Program-made: the position numbers and the translations under genes | Notes under the pieces: generated by a model | The model's database searches: none | What the model saw: only the letters and a program-made list of their open reading frames with translations | What the model was told of the DNA's origin: nothing | In this document: positions 1-10,785 of the stretch, one piece after another | Layout: each line of letters begins with the position of its first letter | How positions within the stretch are numbered: position 1 is the first letter of the stretch | Assembly: GCA_051453625.1 (NCBI GenBank) | Contig: JBOZIK010000001.1 | Coordinates: forward strand, 34,592,635-34,614,044 | Source of the DNA: Welwitschia mirabilis | Taxonomy: Eukaryota > Gnetophyta > Gnetopsida > Welwitschiales | Direction of reading: 5' to 3' | Length of the DNA: 21,410 nt

Positions 1-886
1 TAATCAAAACATATTAAAGAACAAATGCACCAATTCCAAAACTGTCATGTGACATAATAAGAAAAATAATATTTTATACCTAAGGTACTTCCACAAATAT
101 CAATAAGGATAAAAGTCATGGTAGATTAAATTCTACTCATTTATCCTTTTTAATTATGGATAAGAGTGCATGTCTTTATTCACATGTTTACACTCTTCAT
201 GATCCATCATATCAACAACACAAATAATAATTAAAAAAAATGCCATAATTACATGTAAGAAAAAGGTCATAATGGATTGTAATAATCCTATCCTTTAAAT
301 AAAAAGGCATAGTTACTAACTTGATTATATTTGAATGATTTTAATTGATAATCTTATAAAAGAAATCAAGTTATTCAAGAAACTCATAAGGATACTCACA
401 ATCTAAATGTTAAAATATAGGGAAATCATTAAGATTTTTGATAGGGATAAAATAAATAGAGATTATTTTTAAACTTTAAAAGTTACCCAAGAATAGATTG
501 AGGATTAGAATTTTGAACATTATTATCTTTAGTACATTTTAAAAATCAAGATAATGTAAGATCTCATTACAATAATCAAACTCTTAAGAAGTGATAATGA
601 TAATAAAGGTGCAAAAAGTTGATTTGATGATGTATGCTTAGAACTATGTAATAATTTTAGTAAAAATCTAATATTTACTCATATATGCATAGCATGAAAA
701 CTAAAATAAAGAGAGATGAACAAAAAGTACAAGATATTACAACATGTACATGTAAAAGGATTCTTGAAGTAATTCACGCTTATGAGTTTCTTGATGTATT
801 TGTAATATAGAAAGCACTTCAAAAAATAAATTTCTAATGAGTGTACATCCATAAGGTATAATATTTCATATCAAAACAATCACAAG
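1..886. other. AT-rich unrecognised sequence
   Basis: This stretch is very AT-rich and has stops in all frames. I see no gene, primer-binding site or clear repeat here. It lies immediately left of the boundary where similarity to the LTR at 15308 begins, so it is probably older repeat debris or the target into which that element inserted. Nothing more can be supported. Confidence 0.5.
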
Positions 887-1046
887 TGTTGCAGTGTGTA
901 TTTGTGCAATAGTTCACATTCAATTTCAATCCTGTTAATTATAAATAAGATGCAAAATACAACACACTATGATCCGAATGTCGTAATTCCATTGAAGGCC
1001 AATGGTATGGACAATAAAGAGTTGATTTCAGAAAAGAAATGTGTAA

Positions 1047-1254
1047 NNNNNNNNNNNNNNNNNNNNNNNNNNNNNNNNNNNNNNNNNNNNNNNNNNNNNN
1101 NNNNNNNNNNNNNNNNNNNNNNNNNNNNNNNNNNNNNNNNNNNNNNNNNNNNNNNNNNNNNNNNNNNNNNNNNNNNNNNNNNNNNNNNNNNNNNNNNNNN
1201 NNNNNNNNNNNNNNNNNNNNNNNNNNNNNNNNNNNNNNNNNNNNNNNNNNNNNN
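1047..1254. other. Assembly gap, 208 N
   Basis: A run of N falls within LTR copy D, between the U3 start and the palindromic units. Its content cannot be read; the corresponding part of the LTR at 15308 lies roughly at 15490-15650. Confidence 0.99.
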
Positions 1255-1325
1255 CATGAAAGGGAAAGTCGCAATTAACAAGCGACAACTTGGGAATACA
1301 ATCTGTGAAAGTGTAAGAGGACAGT

Positions 1326-1600
1326 GTCGTCCATGTTATCATCTGGACGATAGAGGAGACGACAGGGATTTACAATAAGTTATCTAGTTTATAATGAGTT
1401 TAACTATCTGTGATCTTCATGCAAACTATTGTCGACTAATTCTGGAGTTGTCATCCACTAGTATCGTTTGAACGATGAGATGAACGATGGAGTCTATCAA
1501 TAAGATCTTCACTTCAACTGCAAGCTATCTGGAATTAAGTCTGTCATCTATTGAATTAGGTTGTCATCCTGACTATCGTCTGGACGACATAGGGGACGAC
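1326..1600. repeat. Three tandem palindrome-centred units in LTR U3
   Basis: Three related units lie at 1326-1363, 1447-1490 and 1560-1600, spaced about 121 and 113 bp. Each begins gtcgtcc or gttgtcatcc and has a palindromic centre: tatcatctggacgata, atcgtttgaacgat (6-bp arms around tg) and atcgtctggacgacat. Units 1 and 3 end in gacgac, the complement of the left arm. They are CpG-rich compared with the surroundings. Related palindromes lie upstream of the TATA boxes of other LTR copies in this window (15843, 17905, 18010). They may be enhancer-like or protein-binding repeats of the LTR promoter; that function is inferred. Confidence 0.7.
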
Positions 1601-1870
1601 AGTCTTCTATTCATCCTTTGTTAGTCTGATATCTGGTTGTTTATAGGGATAATCATCTGAAAATACAATTTATCCATATCTATAGGAAATCTTCATGAAT
1701 TATCTGATAAACTGCATGTTTTTGTCTTGTGTTCCTGGATTCTCAATTTTCATAAGAACTAGGCATTTATCTGTTAGTTTATCTGCAAAATAGCTAAAAA
1801 TACCCTATCAAATATAATTAAGTTGGCGTCGCAACAACAGGCATTCTCTATAATAGCACAATTTGAAACA

Positions 1871-3507
1871 AAGACAAAACTCAATTTTTAAAATGAGGAT
1901 ATCCCTCTTTGGACCTTTATAAAAATATTTGTATACTTAACTCAATAATTCAATTCAAGAAAAATAAATCAAGTATAAATAATTTATAATAAGGCATAAA
2001 TAAATCTCTTGAATTAAACGACGTATGTAATGGAAGTATGTAGGTATCAACATTATGGAACATTTGGTAAAGAGTATTTTTAAAATATTATTCATTTCTC
2101 TAGTAAACTATTACTTTAGATGGTAATACAACTATCCTTAATTGACATTTATGTACTTACAAAACATCACAAATAAATAATGTTAAGAACTAAATGTGTA
2201 AAAGGAAAAAATTTCATGGGATGTGAAAATAAGCATACATTAAAGATGAAATAAAACATATTCTATAAATATTTACAAAGACTATAGATATCATTTAATA
2301 CTTAAACAAATAATTAAGAAAATTAAATGGTTAAAAATACTTTAGCAAGTATTTATTAAAAAATAGTTTTTCATGAAAAGTTAAGTTCTTTAAATTTTAT
2401 AAAATGGATGGATACGAGTCATTTAAACTTATTATTCCATTGTATACTAATTGTCTACTACTTAAAAAATCAAAAGATAAAATTTTAAAAATAAGATTTT
2501 TTACGCTAACATAGTAAAATGATTAACTTTAATAATATTTCTAATAAATATCGATAAATTGACTTGAATTATAACTCTTACTTAAGCATGAAATGGATTG
2601 TAAAAGTAATATAATATTTAAATAAAGTTATTAATTAATATATAATTAATAAAAATCAACATGTAAATTATTGAAAGGGTAAGATAATCATATTTAATAG
2701 TGCTATAAAATATGTTTTTAGGATTAAATAGCATGTTATAAAGAGTTAATGATCAATGTATGTAATAATGGGGATAATCAAATTTATTATATAATTCACT
2801 CCTACTGGATGATTATAAGGAGTTTTATACTTATATGTCATTATTTCCAAAATAAAAGTAAATAATCCATTGATTAAGAGGACATAATTTAAAGGAATTG
2901 ATTATATTTAACAATGGAAGTTTTTGCAGGAGCTAGCTAAACTTATGAATATTCCTAAGAGAAAATTTAAACATTTTCGGATCTCTAAGGCCAAATAAAA
3001 CTAAGAAATGATGATCAAGATTTAATAGACAAAAAATATGATGTTGTCTACCCTATTATCTAGATGATAAAAGATGGATAATAGTCATTATGATTATTTT
3101 TTTTCGCAATGTCGATTATGGGTGATCGAATTCTTCTAATACAAAATAAAATTTCTGATTTTTATCTTTTTTGGCTCTAAATTTATTACGACATATTGGT
3201 ATTTTTCTATGTTTTATTGTATTAAAATCTCATAGAAATGCATGATTATTTTGAAAAAATCTTGAGAAATTTTGCAAATATAAAACTTTTTAGAATGGGT
3301 GGTAAATTTTCTAGTATTTCTAGGCCAATTATTATAAGCAAAAATTAAGAGAATAAAATAGAGTGCTTAAATAAAATTTTGAATTTATAATATGGAATTC
3401 ACAATTGTAAACTTCTGTCATCCAAGAGAACAATGAATAAAGGTGAATATATTTATCATTTTTTTAAGATGATATTTCTAATAAAAAGGGAAAAAAACCT
3501 TCTTCTA
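1871..3507. other. AT-rich unrecognised sequence
   Basis: About 1.6 kb of AT-rich DNA with no recognisable coding, primer-binding site or LTR similarity. The one structured spot is near 3044-3085, where gttgtctaccctattatc and gatgataaaagatgg resemble a decayed version of the palindromic LTR units. That is weak evidence that another LTR of the same family once lay here. Confidence 0.45.
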
Positions 3508-3612
3508 AGATTTGTAAGGTTAAATCAATCAAATTGAATCTGATAAAACTATGTTTTTATAAAGTTTACAAGATTAAATCAATCAAATTGAACCTGATGG
3601 AATAATGTTGTT
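3508..3612. repeat. 54-bp tandem duplication
   Basis: Two adjacent copies share ttaaatcaatcaaattgaa (starting at 3520 and 3574, offset 54), followed by tctgat or cctgat and similar flanks (actatg / ataatg). The right copy runs straight into the pyrimidine-rich block, so this marks its left border or a duplication made when that block arrived. Confidence 0.75.
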
Positions 3613-4027
3613 ATTGTATTTTTCTGATGTCTCACTTCTGATCTCTTGCATTCAGCATTCATTTGTCGTGTTCTCTTCTGCAATGTATTCCCAGCTCTAA
3701 TCATTGCAACAGTATCTATGATGGCTTTACCGTCTTTCTGACTTGTTATGTTTGTGTTCTGCCTCCATTCTAATGTATTTTTTTCTTGATGCAGTCCTGA
3801 TCTAGTGCATTTCGACCTTCTTTTTGATGTGTTTTGGTGTGGCATTCCTTCTCACTCCGCTTTCTACTGATGCGCTTTCAGCCTTGCTCTGCGCATTCCT
3901 CTTTTGGTCTGGTATTTTCCTATTATTCGCTGTTCTTTGTTCCTCTTCAGTGTTGTGTCCTTTCCGTCCTCTATGAATGACGTCCTCCTTCGATCGTCTC
4001 GACCTCCTCTCTCCACTGTGACTTGTC

Positions 4028-4690
4028 TGTTCTTCTGCACTGCCTCTCATTTTATTTTTTTGAGCATCTTGCTACTCCCTTCGACCTTGTGTCTCAGATA
4101 TCCCATTCAGTGTGTGTTGGTTCACTGCTACGCGTTGTTCTTTGTTGTTTTTGATTCATGCATCTAGCATCTCCTATTATTTGCTGCTCTAATCTGCCCA
4201 TGTTTATTGTTGTTGCTGGTTCCTCTTCTTTGATGTGCCTCGCCCTTGTTGTTCTCTGCTTATTCCTGTCATTTTGTTTTGTTTTGTGATTTGTGTTGTT
4301 GCTAATCCCTATATTCCTTGGTGCGCTTCAATATGTGTCGGTATCCTTCTATTTCTGATGCTATCTTGTCTGCGGTTCTCCTGTTATTTGCATTTCTCGG
4401 CCTTTTGACTATTTTAATGCTTGCCGTCCTTTACTGGCGTTCTTATGCTTCTTCTTCACATTCGATGCACATCGCTATTGTGTTTTCTGCCCCGTTCTTG
4501 TCGCACTGATCTCCTCTTTTTGATGTTATTCCAATTATGTTAATGCGATCTTATGCTATTATTTTGATACAGAGCCTCCTTCATCGATCTCTTGTGCACC
4601 CAACCGAGTGAAGAAAAAGAGCCAAGTAAACATAGAAATCCCTTAGTTACTAGACAGAAGAGGGATTCCAATGGACATCCTATTCCGTTG
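4028..4690. repeat. Copy 1 of duplicated segment
   Basis: It starts tgttcttctgcactgcctct and ends gggattccaatggacatcc plus about ten bases at the gap edge. It aligns along its whole length with 5231-5888. Offsets of 1203 at the left end and 1198 at the right end show only a few net indels between the copies. Confidence 0.9.
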
Positions 4691-5230
4691 NNNNNNNNNN
4701 NNNNNNNNNNNNNNNNNNNNNNNNNNNNNNNNNNNNNNNNNNNNNNNNNNNNNNNNNNNNNNNNNNNNNNNNNNNNNNNNNNNNNNNNNNNNNNNNNNNN
4801 NNNNNNNNNNNNNNNNNNNNNNNNNNNNNNNNNNNNNNNNNNNNNNNNNNNNNNNNNNNNNNNNNNNNNNNNNNNNNNNNNNNNNNNNNNNNNNNNNNNN
4901 NNNNNNNNNNNNNNNNNNNNNNNNNNNNNNNNNNNNNNNNNNNNNNNNNNNNNNNNNNNNNNNNNNNNNNNNNNNNNNNNNNNNNNNNNNNNNNNNNNNN
5001 NNNNNNNNNNNNNNNNNNNNNNNNNNNNNNNNNNNNNNNNNNNNNNNNNNNNNNNNNNNNNNNNNNNNNNNNNNNNNNNNNNNNNNNNNNNNNNNNNNNN
5101 NNNNNNNNNNNNNNNNNNNNNNNNNNNNNNNNNNNNNNNNNNNNNNNNNNNNNNNNNNNNNNNNNNNNNNNNNNNNNNNNNNNNNNNNNNNNNNNNNNNN
5201 NNNNNNNNNNNNNNNNNNNNNNNNNNNNNN
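4691..5230. other. Assembly gap, 540 N
   Basis: The gap lies between the two copies of the duplicated segment. If its size is real, it could just hold the counterpart of about 3590-4027, making a full tandem unit of roughly 1.2 kb. Tandem repetition would explain the assembly failure. All long open frames crossing it are artefacts of N. Confidence 0.99.
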
Positions 5231-5888
5231 TGTTCTTCTGCACTGCCTCTCATTCTATTTTTCTGAGCATCTTGCTACTCCCTTTGACCTTGCGTCTCAG
5301 ATATCCCATTCAGTGTGCGTTCGTTCACTGCTGCGCGTTGTTCTTTGTTGTTTCTGCTTCGTGTGTCTAGCGTCTCCTATTATTTGCTGCTCTAATCCGG
5401 TTGTGTTCGTTGTCGTTGCTGGTTCTTCTCCTTTGATGCACCTCGTCCTCACTGTTCTCTGCTTATTCATGTCATTTTGGTTTATTCTGTGATTTATGTT
5501 ATTGCTGGTCCCTATGTTCCTTCGTGCACTTCAATATGTGCCAGTCTCCTTCTATTTCTGATGCTGCCTTTTATGCGGTTCTTCTGTTATTTGCATTCCT
5601 TGGCCTTTTGACTATTCTAATGCTTGCCTTGCTGGTGTTCTTATGCTTCTTCTTCACATTCGATGCGCATCGCTGTTGTGTTTTCTGCCCCGTTCTTGTT
5701 GCACTGATCTCCTCTTTTTGATGTTATTCCCACTATGTTAACACGATCTTGTGCTATTATTTTGATACTGAGCCTCCTTTGTCGATCTCTCGTGCACCCA
5801 ACCGAGTGAGGAGAAAGAGCTAAGTAAATATAGAAATCCCTCAGTTGCCAAACAGAAGAGGGATTCCAATGGACATCCTGTTTCGTCG
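5231..5888. repeat. Copy 2 of duplicated segment
   Basis: This copy begins at the gap edge with tgttcttctgcactgcctct and ends ggacatcctgtttcgtcg. Conserved landmarks shared with copy 1 include gtgcacccaaccgagtga (about 5791) and agagggattccaatggac (about 5857). Composition returns to AT-rich just after 5890. Confidence 0.9.
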
Positions 5889-5946
5889 CATGATTCTATG
5901 AGATATTTTAAGATTTTTATGGGATCTGTTCCTAAGATTGTGTTGA

Positions 5947-6248
5947 TTTTCTATCACACAATTCCATTTATATGCAATCTTCTTTGACTATTCCTTGGCT
6001 TCCTTTGCCGTGAAGACCAAAAGGCAATGGTTTTTGAAAAGAACGTATGGAACAAGGGGTCAATCTAAACTACTTTTTGGCATTTCAGAAAAAGGGAAAC
6101 AGTACTTCATTAGCTCCACTTTTGTAAAAACATTGGTTAGGTGATTCTATGATTCAACATAGTCTTCTATAAAGATTGTGATGATTGCAGTGGGATTTGA
6201 GTTCATGAAGGACTTAATTGCCTGTAATGTATTGATTACCAAACTTTA
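5947..6248 (+). pseudogene. Short decayed protein-like fragment, unidentified
   Basis: One frame is open for 65 codons (5947-6141) without an in-frame ATG near its start. It reads through one TGA at 6142 and one TAG at 6157 to a final TAA at 6246-6248. The translation has a protein-like composition unlike the low-complexity shadows elsewhere, for example FAVKTKRQWFLKRTYGTRGQ, then SKLLFGISEKGKQYFISSTF, then GFEFMKDLIACNVLITKL. I do not recognise the family with confidence. It may be a remnant of a retroelement-associated or DUF-type plant protein. It starts about 60 bp right of the pyrimidine-rich block and ends just before an A-run, so block, fragment and A-run may be parts of one retroposed unit. 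That link is inferred. Confidence 0.4.
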
Positions 6249-6251
6249 ATT

Positions 6252-6285
6252 AAAAAAAAAGTACATATATATATATATATATATA
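6252..6285. repeat. A-run and (AT)n microsatellite
   Basis: A run of nine A (6252-6260) is followed by gtac and then about ten AT units (6265-6285). The A-run begins a few bases after the stop of the preceding protein-like fragment, so it could be the remains of a poly(A) tail, although nine A is short. Confidence 0.85.
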
Positions 6286-6289
6286 CAAT

Positions 6290-7666
6290 AGTCAAAAGAA
6301 GATAAAATGTATTAAAGGATGTTGATCCAGAGGATGACTAATAATAGAATAATGTAAGAAACATGAGGTTTCATCTACTAGGTCATTTGGACAATAACAA
6401 AGAATGTTATTAATAGGATTGATGAAACTTAAAAATTGACATTTACATCAAGGAATTAAGGTTTTATTAGCAAAATTTAATTAATTATCACACTAGTTTT
6501 ACACAATTCTTATACTTAAGGCCATGAAAATTCCATTTTACTATTGATCTGCCTTAAGACTATTAATGTTTAGGATAAATGTGATATCTGGAGCATAGTG
6601 GTAGGAGACGGAGGTGTGATAATAATAATTGGAAGTAAAACCCATCATAGGCATGGTGGCATTGGTTCTTTGGTGTAAAATAATATCATTCTTATGTTTC
6701 TAAATCCTCTTAATATAAAAATACATTTCTACCATTTATGCAAAACAAAGATGAAAGAAGAATATTTTTTAAGAGGAACCCCTCAATTTGGCCTATGACT
6801 AAATAATTATTTTATGTACTTTGGGCATTCTATAGAATGATTCTATCAAGCCTTTGAAATCCTAATTGTAATTCCTAATTATATCTTATAAACATCCTAC
6901 CTCTCATTACTTATAGGACATGAATTCATAGTAAATCATTATCAAAGAGATTAGAGATTTAGTCATGAGTTTGTTCTAAGCCTCCTATAGGGATGAACTA
7001 GCTACTAAGCTGGCATGATTCTTTTTAGTTTAGCATGACTACATTTTTAAATTGTATGATTTAATTTTTTAGATAATAAATAGTGATATTAAATTCTGAA
7101 TTCCATTCTTGTTATTCTTAGGATTGGTTGAGACATGCTTTTACTATAAGATCTATTTTGATCATTCTCTTTTTCATTCTAGCTTGCATAACATAAATGT
7201 TTATTTGATAGATCTTAAGAGACTTCTACTTTTCATGCTTAGCTTATTCTTACTATGAAGTCTATGTAGCTTTATTATATTACCCTCATGTTTATGATGG
7301 TTGAGATTATGCTATTATACCTGAGCTTGGACTACATGAACAATCACGGTCATAGTGGATTATATCATTGTAAATGAGTTGGAAGTAATTATGTTTTTTA
7401 TAAAATTTAGTATATTATTTTTAATGTTATGCCCCATTATTAGATCTTTAGTTTCATCTCATTTGGTCCTACTATTTACTATTGTGCTTATTTATTGAGA
7501 GCTTTTATTATTATCTACCTTTATAAAAGAATGGAACTAGGACTATATTACAAATAAAAGTCCTAGTATTTTTGGGAAAAGTTAGGAGTAACCATGATTT
7601 GTATCTCTAGAACACTCTTGTGATTTATCATATATTTACAATAGATTCAATCATAGCCACACTTCA
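6290..7666 (+). mobile_element. Probable Athila-like 5' LTR (copy E)
   Basis: The LTR is placed by its right end: a tRNA-Asp-type primer-binding site follows at 7682. The last LTR bases are probably cacttca near 7660-7666. A TATA-like stretch, cttataaacatcctacctct (from about 6885), lies about 795 bp before the primer site; the corresponding distance in the LTR at 15308 is about 765. A perfect 7-bp inverted repeat, taggact/agtccta, with a 14-base loop lies at 7538-7565. The left boundary is not visible and is set at the end of the microsatellite. Direct similarity to the other LTR copies is weak, so this may be a different subfamily. Confidence 0.45.
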
Positions 7667-7681
7667 CTAGAAACAACGTTT

Positions 7682-7699
7682 CGGCGTTGTTGCTAAGGA
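7682..7699 (+). other. Primer-binding site, tRNA-Asp type (copy E)
   Basis: cggcgttgttgctaagga matches the plant Athila-type site tggcgccgttgccgggga (recalled from memory) at 12 of 18 positions. All six differences are transitions. The site primes minus-strand cDNA synthesis in gypsy-type elements. Its orientation shows a plus-strand element whose interior continues rightwards. Confidence 0.65.
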
Positions 7700-9700
7700 T
7701 AGTGGCATGGTAGCTATAATAGAGTACACATAGAATTTACTTGCTTGTACAATTTTTAGTTTTTAGTATTTAATTATTTTTATTTATTTTTTTTAATTTT
7801 ATACTAATATCATTTCTAGTGCTTTGTTTTTTCCTTTCTTTTTATCACTAGTGGATTAATGTTTATGATGCCTGACACTTGATTGATAGAATTTGATATA
7901 ATAACTTCTTTCTTTCTTTTTCTTGAATATTAAGAAAACTATAAAACTTGATAGAAAGTGGATTTTATATTCTAAAATTAGTTATAAAATAATATAATAT
8001 TAGATCTTAAATATTGGAAAACATATTGATATTGATAGAAAAAGTTAATATGCAAAAATAAAATAATTATGATTTAATAGTTTAGAGAAGTTTCTAAGTA
8101 GAATTACAGTCAACTCTACATGGTTAAGAATGGAATTGTGGAGGTTATATTAGGTTTAAAGAATTTAAATCATGATAAAAATTTACTAATATAATTTTAG
8201 ATAAATTAAAGATATCAAAAAATAGATATTATTAAAATAAGAGATAAAGTTCACTAATTGTACTTTAATTAAGAAAAGGAAAAAGAAAGAGGAATATTAA
8301 TGTAAAACATGAATACGTCTAACTTCATAACTATAGAATTAAATTATGTATATTATAAGTTTATGTTATTGAAAAGGAGGAAATACCAATTTACCATTCA
8401 TTACTTGAGAAGAAAGATGGAATCATAAGGAAATGTACTAGAAGAAATGAGAAGAATTAAGAAAAGAAGAAAGAAGCAGAATAGAATACATTCTTTATTT
8501 TAAAAAAATTCAACAAGCATGTCAAATTAGATAATTATATCATGGGTACTAAATGTTCTACTATTTCATCAACATTAAATATGCAACATACTATAATAAG
8601 TTTAATTGAATTAAAAGAAATGAATGATATAAATGCATCAATCATGTAAATATAAGCTCAAAGAAATAAAGGAATAGAATACTTATTAGTTTCAAATGCA
8701 ATTGGATTCCTTTCCATCAGTATTAAATCTAGATACTTGTAGGATATGATGTCTTATCCTCCTCCTATACCACCTATTCACATGCAATTTATCACTCTTG
8801 TAATGCCCTTTAGATGGATGAAAATGAAAGGAAAGAGATGAAAAATGACTTGTATGAGGTTATAGAAGCCTAAAAATAGATTAGTATGAAATCAATAAAT
8901 GTGAATGAAGAATAGAGAAGGCTTTCAAATCTAATATATAAAGAAGATCAAATTGAAAGTAAAGAAATAAGAAATGAAATGTAGTTAGAAACTCCTTTCA
9001 ATGCTTAAAAATATCTTCAAAACAATTTTAAAGCATGTTATCTTCTTTAGTATCATTATATGTGATTGGATATATTGTTTAGCATGAGGGAAGTTCTTTA
9101 TAGATGTACTAGGGGTAATTTGAAGAAAAATAAGTTGTCATAAATTATGATTTTTACCATCTAGTTTACATTATAAAAATTTAAATATTTACATGACATT
9201 ATAGTACCAATTTGTACCATGAAATAACACTGTAGTGTCATAAATTATCACATTAGTGACCATAAAAAATCCAAATTTATGAATTAATTCAATTTTAATC
9301 CTTTCAAATATTATTACATAAAAACTTAATATTTAACCAAAAAAGAGTAGTAATAAATAACATTAGGATTTTTCAAATGTGAATTTTCAAGGTACTAGTG
9401 TCCTAATAAGATTTAATACGATCTAATATCATTCATTTAGTATCACATGAGTTAAGATCATTACATCAGGAAGTGGATAAGATACAATGATGGAAAAGGA
9501 AGTATGAGACATCTCTAGGAATAATAGGTTGTAAAATTATTTCATGCTCTAAATTATTATCCCTCAATCTTAATCTCTTAGTCACAATCATTATGTATAG
9601 CCTTAAACTAAATCATAATGTATCATTTTAAGCTCTTTAAAAACTTATGAATCCTATTAATTAAAAAATACAAATACCTTTATGTGTAGTATTATAGTTC
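7700..9700 (+). mobile_element. Eroded interior of the Athila-like element
   Basis: This stretch follows the primer site at 7682 and should hold leader and gag. It is AT-rich with stops in every frame. Purine-rich tracts near 8375-8490 and a short proline-rich reading (SYPPPIPPIH near 8755-8785) may be gag remains, but I cannot identify a domain. The right boundary with the minus-strand copia element is unclear. Confidence 0.35.
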
Positions 9701-9814
9701 TAAAAATAATTAAAAAAATATTAATACCTTATTTCATCAAAAAGTTAATTTCATCATAGTATTATTATACTTATTTATCATTTATTTTGGAACCTTCTTA
9801 TTCATGTTGTTTGG

Positions 9815-10785
9815 GCATTTAGGTACGATGTGTCCAAATACTTTATAATCAAATCATTAAATGCCTTTATCCTTAATTTTCCTTAAATATTAAATAGGTT
9901 ACACCCTAGTTTTTTTAGTCAATCCCCTTTTTATCTCTTCTCTTCCTAATTTTACACATTCTTTTAGGTGTTTTATCAATAATACATATCTCTCATCCAA
10001 GTTTGAGTTAGAATTTAATGATGATAAACTATAGCTATCATTTCTAGGTTTAGAAACTTGAATTTTATTATCATCTAAATTTATAATTTTATCTTTATTT
10101 TCTGTATGTAGATTTATTAATTAAAAACTAAGAATATCACTTATGAATTCTTCCAATTTAATGTTGTCAATGTTATTCATGTCCTCTATTGATAGCACTA
10201 TATTTTTAGAAGTGTTAAAGGTATTTTAAGTAATTTGAATTAATGAGATAGTTTATCAAGCCTCCATAATTCATTCATAATGTCCATTGGTTTGCTACTG
10301 ATATATATGTAGGTCTTGCCTTCTTGCCTCCATATGTGCTTAAATTATGTTATAAAGTTTACTTGATTATTTTTTAAATTTGATTAATTCCTTTGCATGT
10401 TATCTATATATAATTCTAAATCTATTCAATGATGGTTAAGGTTCTTATCTTTTTGTATTCTTTCAAATTTAATCAATAATAGATAGAATTTAGTACCCTT
10501 TGATTTAGAATTATATTGTTCTTATTTGTAGTTCATTTTTCACTTACTTTCTTGACAATTGAAATCTTAACATCACTTATAATTTTTAAATTATTAAGAG
10601 GTTTAAATAATTCTTTCATAATAGTTTAACTATTAAAGCTTATTTTATTTATGAAGACTTGCATTATAGAATTTTAGAATTTATAGTTATCACTACTAAA
10701 GTAAGAAGGGTGTTTAATTAGCTGACCTTTTATATTTGATTACCTAAAAAGATACTTAAATAATAAGCATAAGTCTCTACAACCT
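9815..10785 (-). pseudogene. Copia-type gag remnant with zinc knuckle
   Basis: Read on the minus strand. In one frame from 10180 down to a stop at 9899-9901, it gives MNNIDNIKLEEFISDILSF, one stop, then about 70 open codons including LDERYVLLIKHLKECVKL. This resembles the part of copia gag after the UBN2/retrotran_gag_2 domain, where an I-E-D segment precedes an acidic, lysine-rich linker. Further on, in another frame, lies a decayed CCHC knuckle at 9815-9856: VFGHIVPKCPNNMNKK is readable. The final H-X4-C is intact, while the first two cysteines are a stop and a tyrosine. A tRNA-iMet-type site at 10786-10797 on the same strand fits as the start of this interior. No protease, integrase or reverse transcriptase follows. 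Confidence 0.65.

Larger units (their letters stand above)
887..1870 (+). mobile_element. Truncated Athila-like LTR (copy D), interrupted by a gap
   Basis: The left end, tgttgcagtgtgtatttgt, aligns with the start of the LTR at 15308 (tgttgtggtgcatatttgt). Similarity continues through aatacaacacac and gatccgaatgtcgta (gatccaaatgtcata at about 15412) up to the gap at 1047-1254. After the gap come three palindrome-centred units. At 1787-1815, caaaatagct followed by accctatcaaata matches the reverse complement of the inverted LTR just downstream of its TATA box (about 17717-17752). The expected U5 part, with the caacctt hairpin, is not found further right, so the copy appears truncated near 1870. 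The right boundary is approximate. Any open frame spanning the gap is an artefact of N. Confidence 0.6.
3590..5890. repeat. Pyrimidine-rich, CpG-containing duplicated block
   Basis: Base composition changes abruptly here. The plus strand is rich in T and C, poor in A, and holds many CpG dinucleotides, unlike the CpG-poor AT-rich surroundings. A segment occurs twice in direct orientation, at 4028-4690 and 5231-5888, about 1.2 kb apart, with differences that are mostly transitions and a few indels. A short degenerate word like tcctattatttgctg recurs at about 3918, 4172, 4377, 5375 and 5579, and tttttgatg-like words are scattered through it. Open frames exist on both strands. The plus-strand ones (4318, 5524) lose frame relative to each other after about 36 codons, and the minus ones are charged, low-complexity products of the purine-rich strand, so I do not call a gene. 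Candidates are a satellite-like repeat or the untranslated region of a retroelement. Confidence 0.7.

Noticed and set aside
896-1378. Open frames across the first gap, both strands
   Set aside because: They are open only because N codons are not stops; the readable parts lie in an LTR.
1823-1831. ttggcgtcg as a primer-binding site of copy D
   Set aside because: Only nine bases fit; the following caacaacagg does not. The surroundings align with the LTR just after its TATA box.
3579-4050. Charged proteins on the minus strand of the pyrimidine-rich block
   Set aside because: They are low-complexity K/E/R/Q readings of a purine-rich strand, without recognised domain or conserved frame between copies.
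4540-5492. Long open frames across the 540-N gap
   Set aside because: Most codons are N. The flanks belong to the duplicated non-coding-looking block.
4318-5721. Small hydrophobic proteins starting FNMC at 4318 and 5524
   Set aside because: They share about 36 residues only because they lie in duplicated DNA. The frame is then lost by an indel, and T-rich DNA gives hydrophobic readings by composition.
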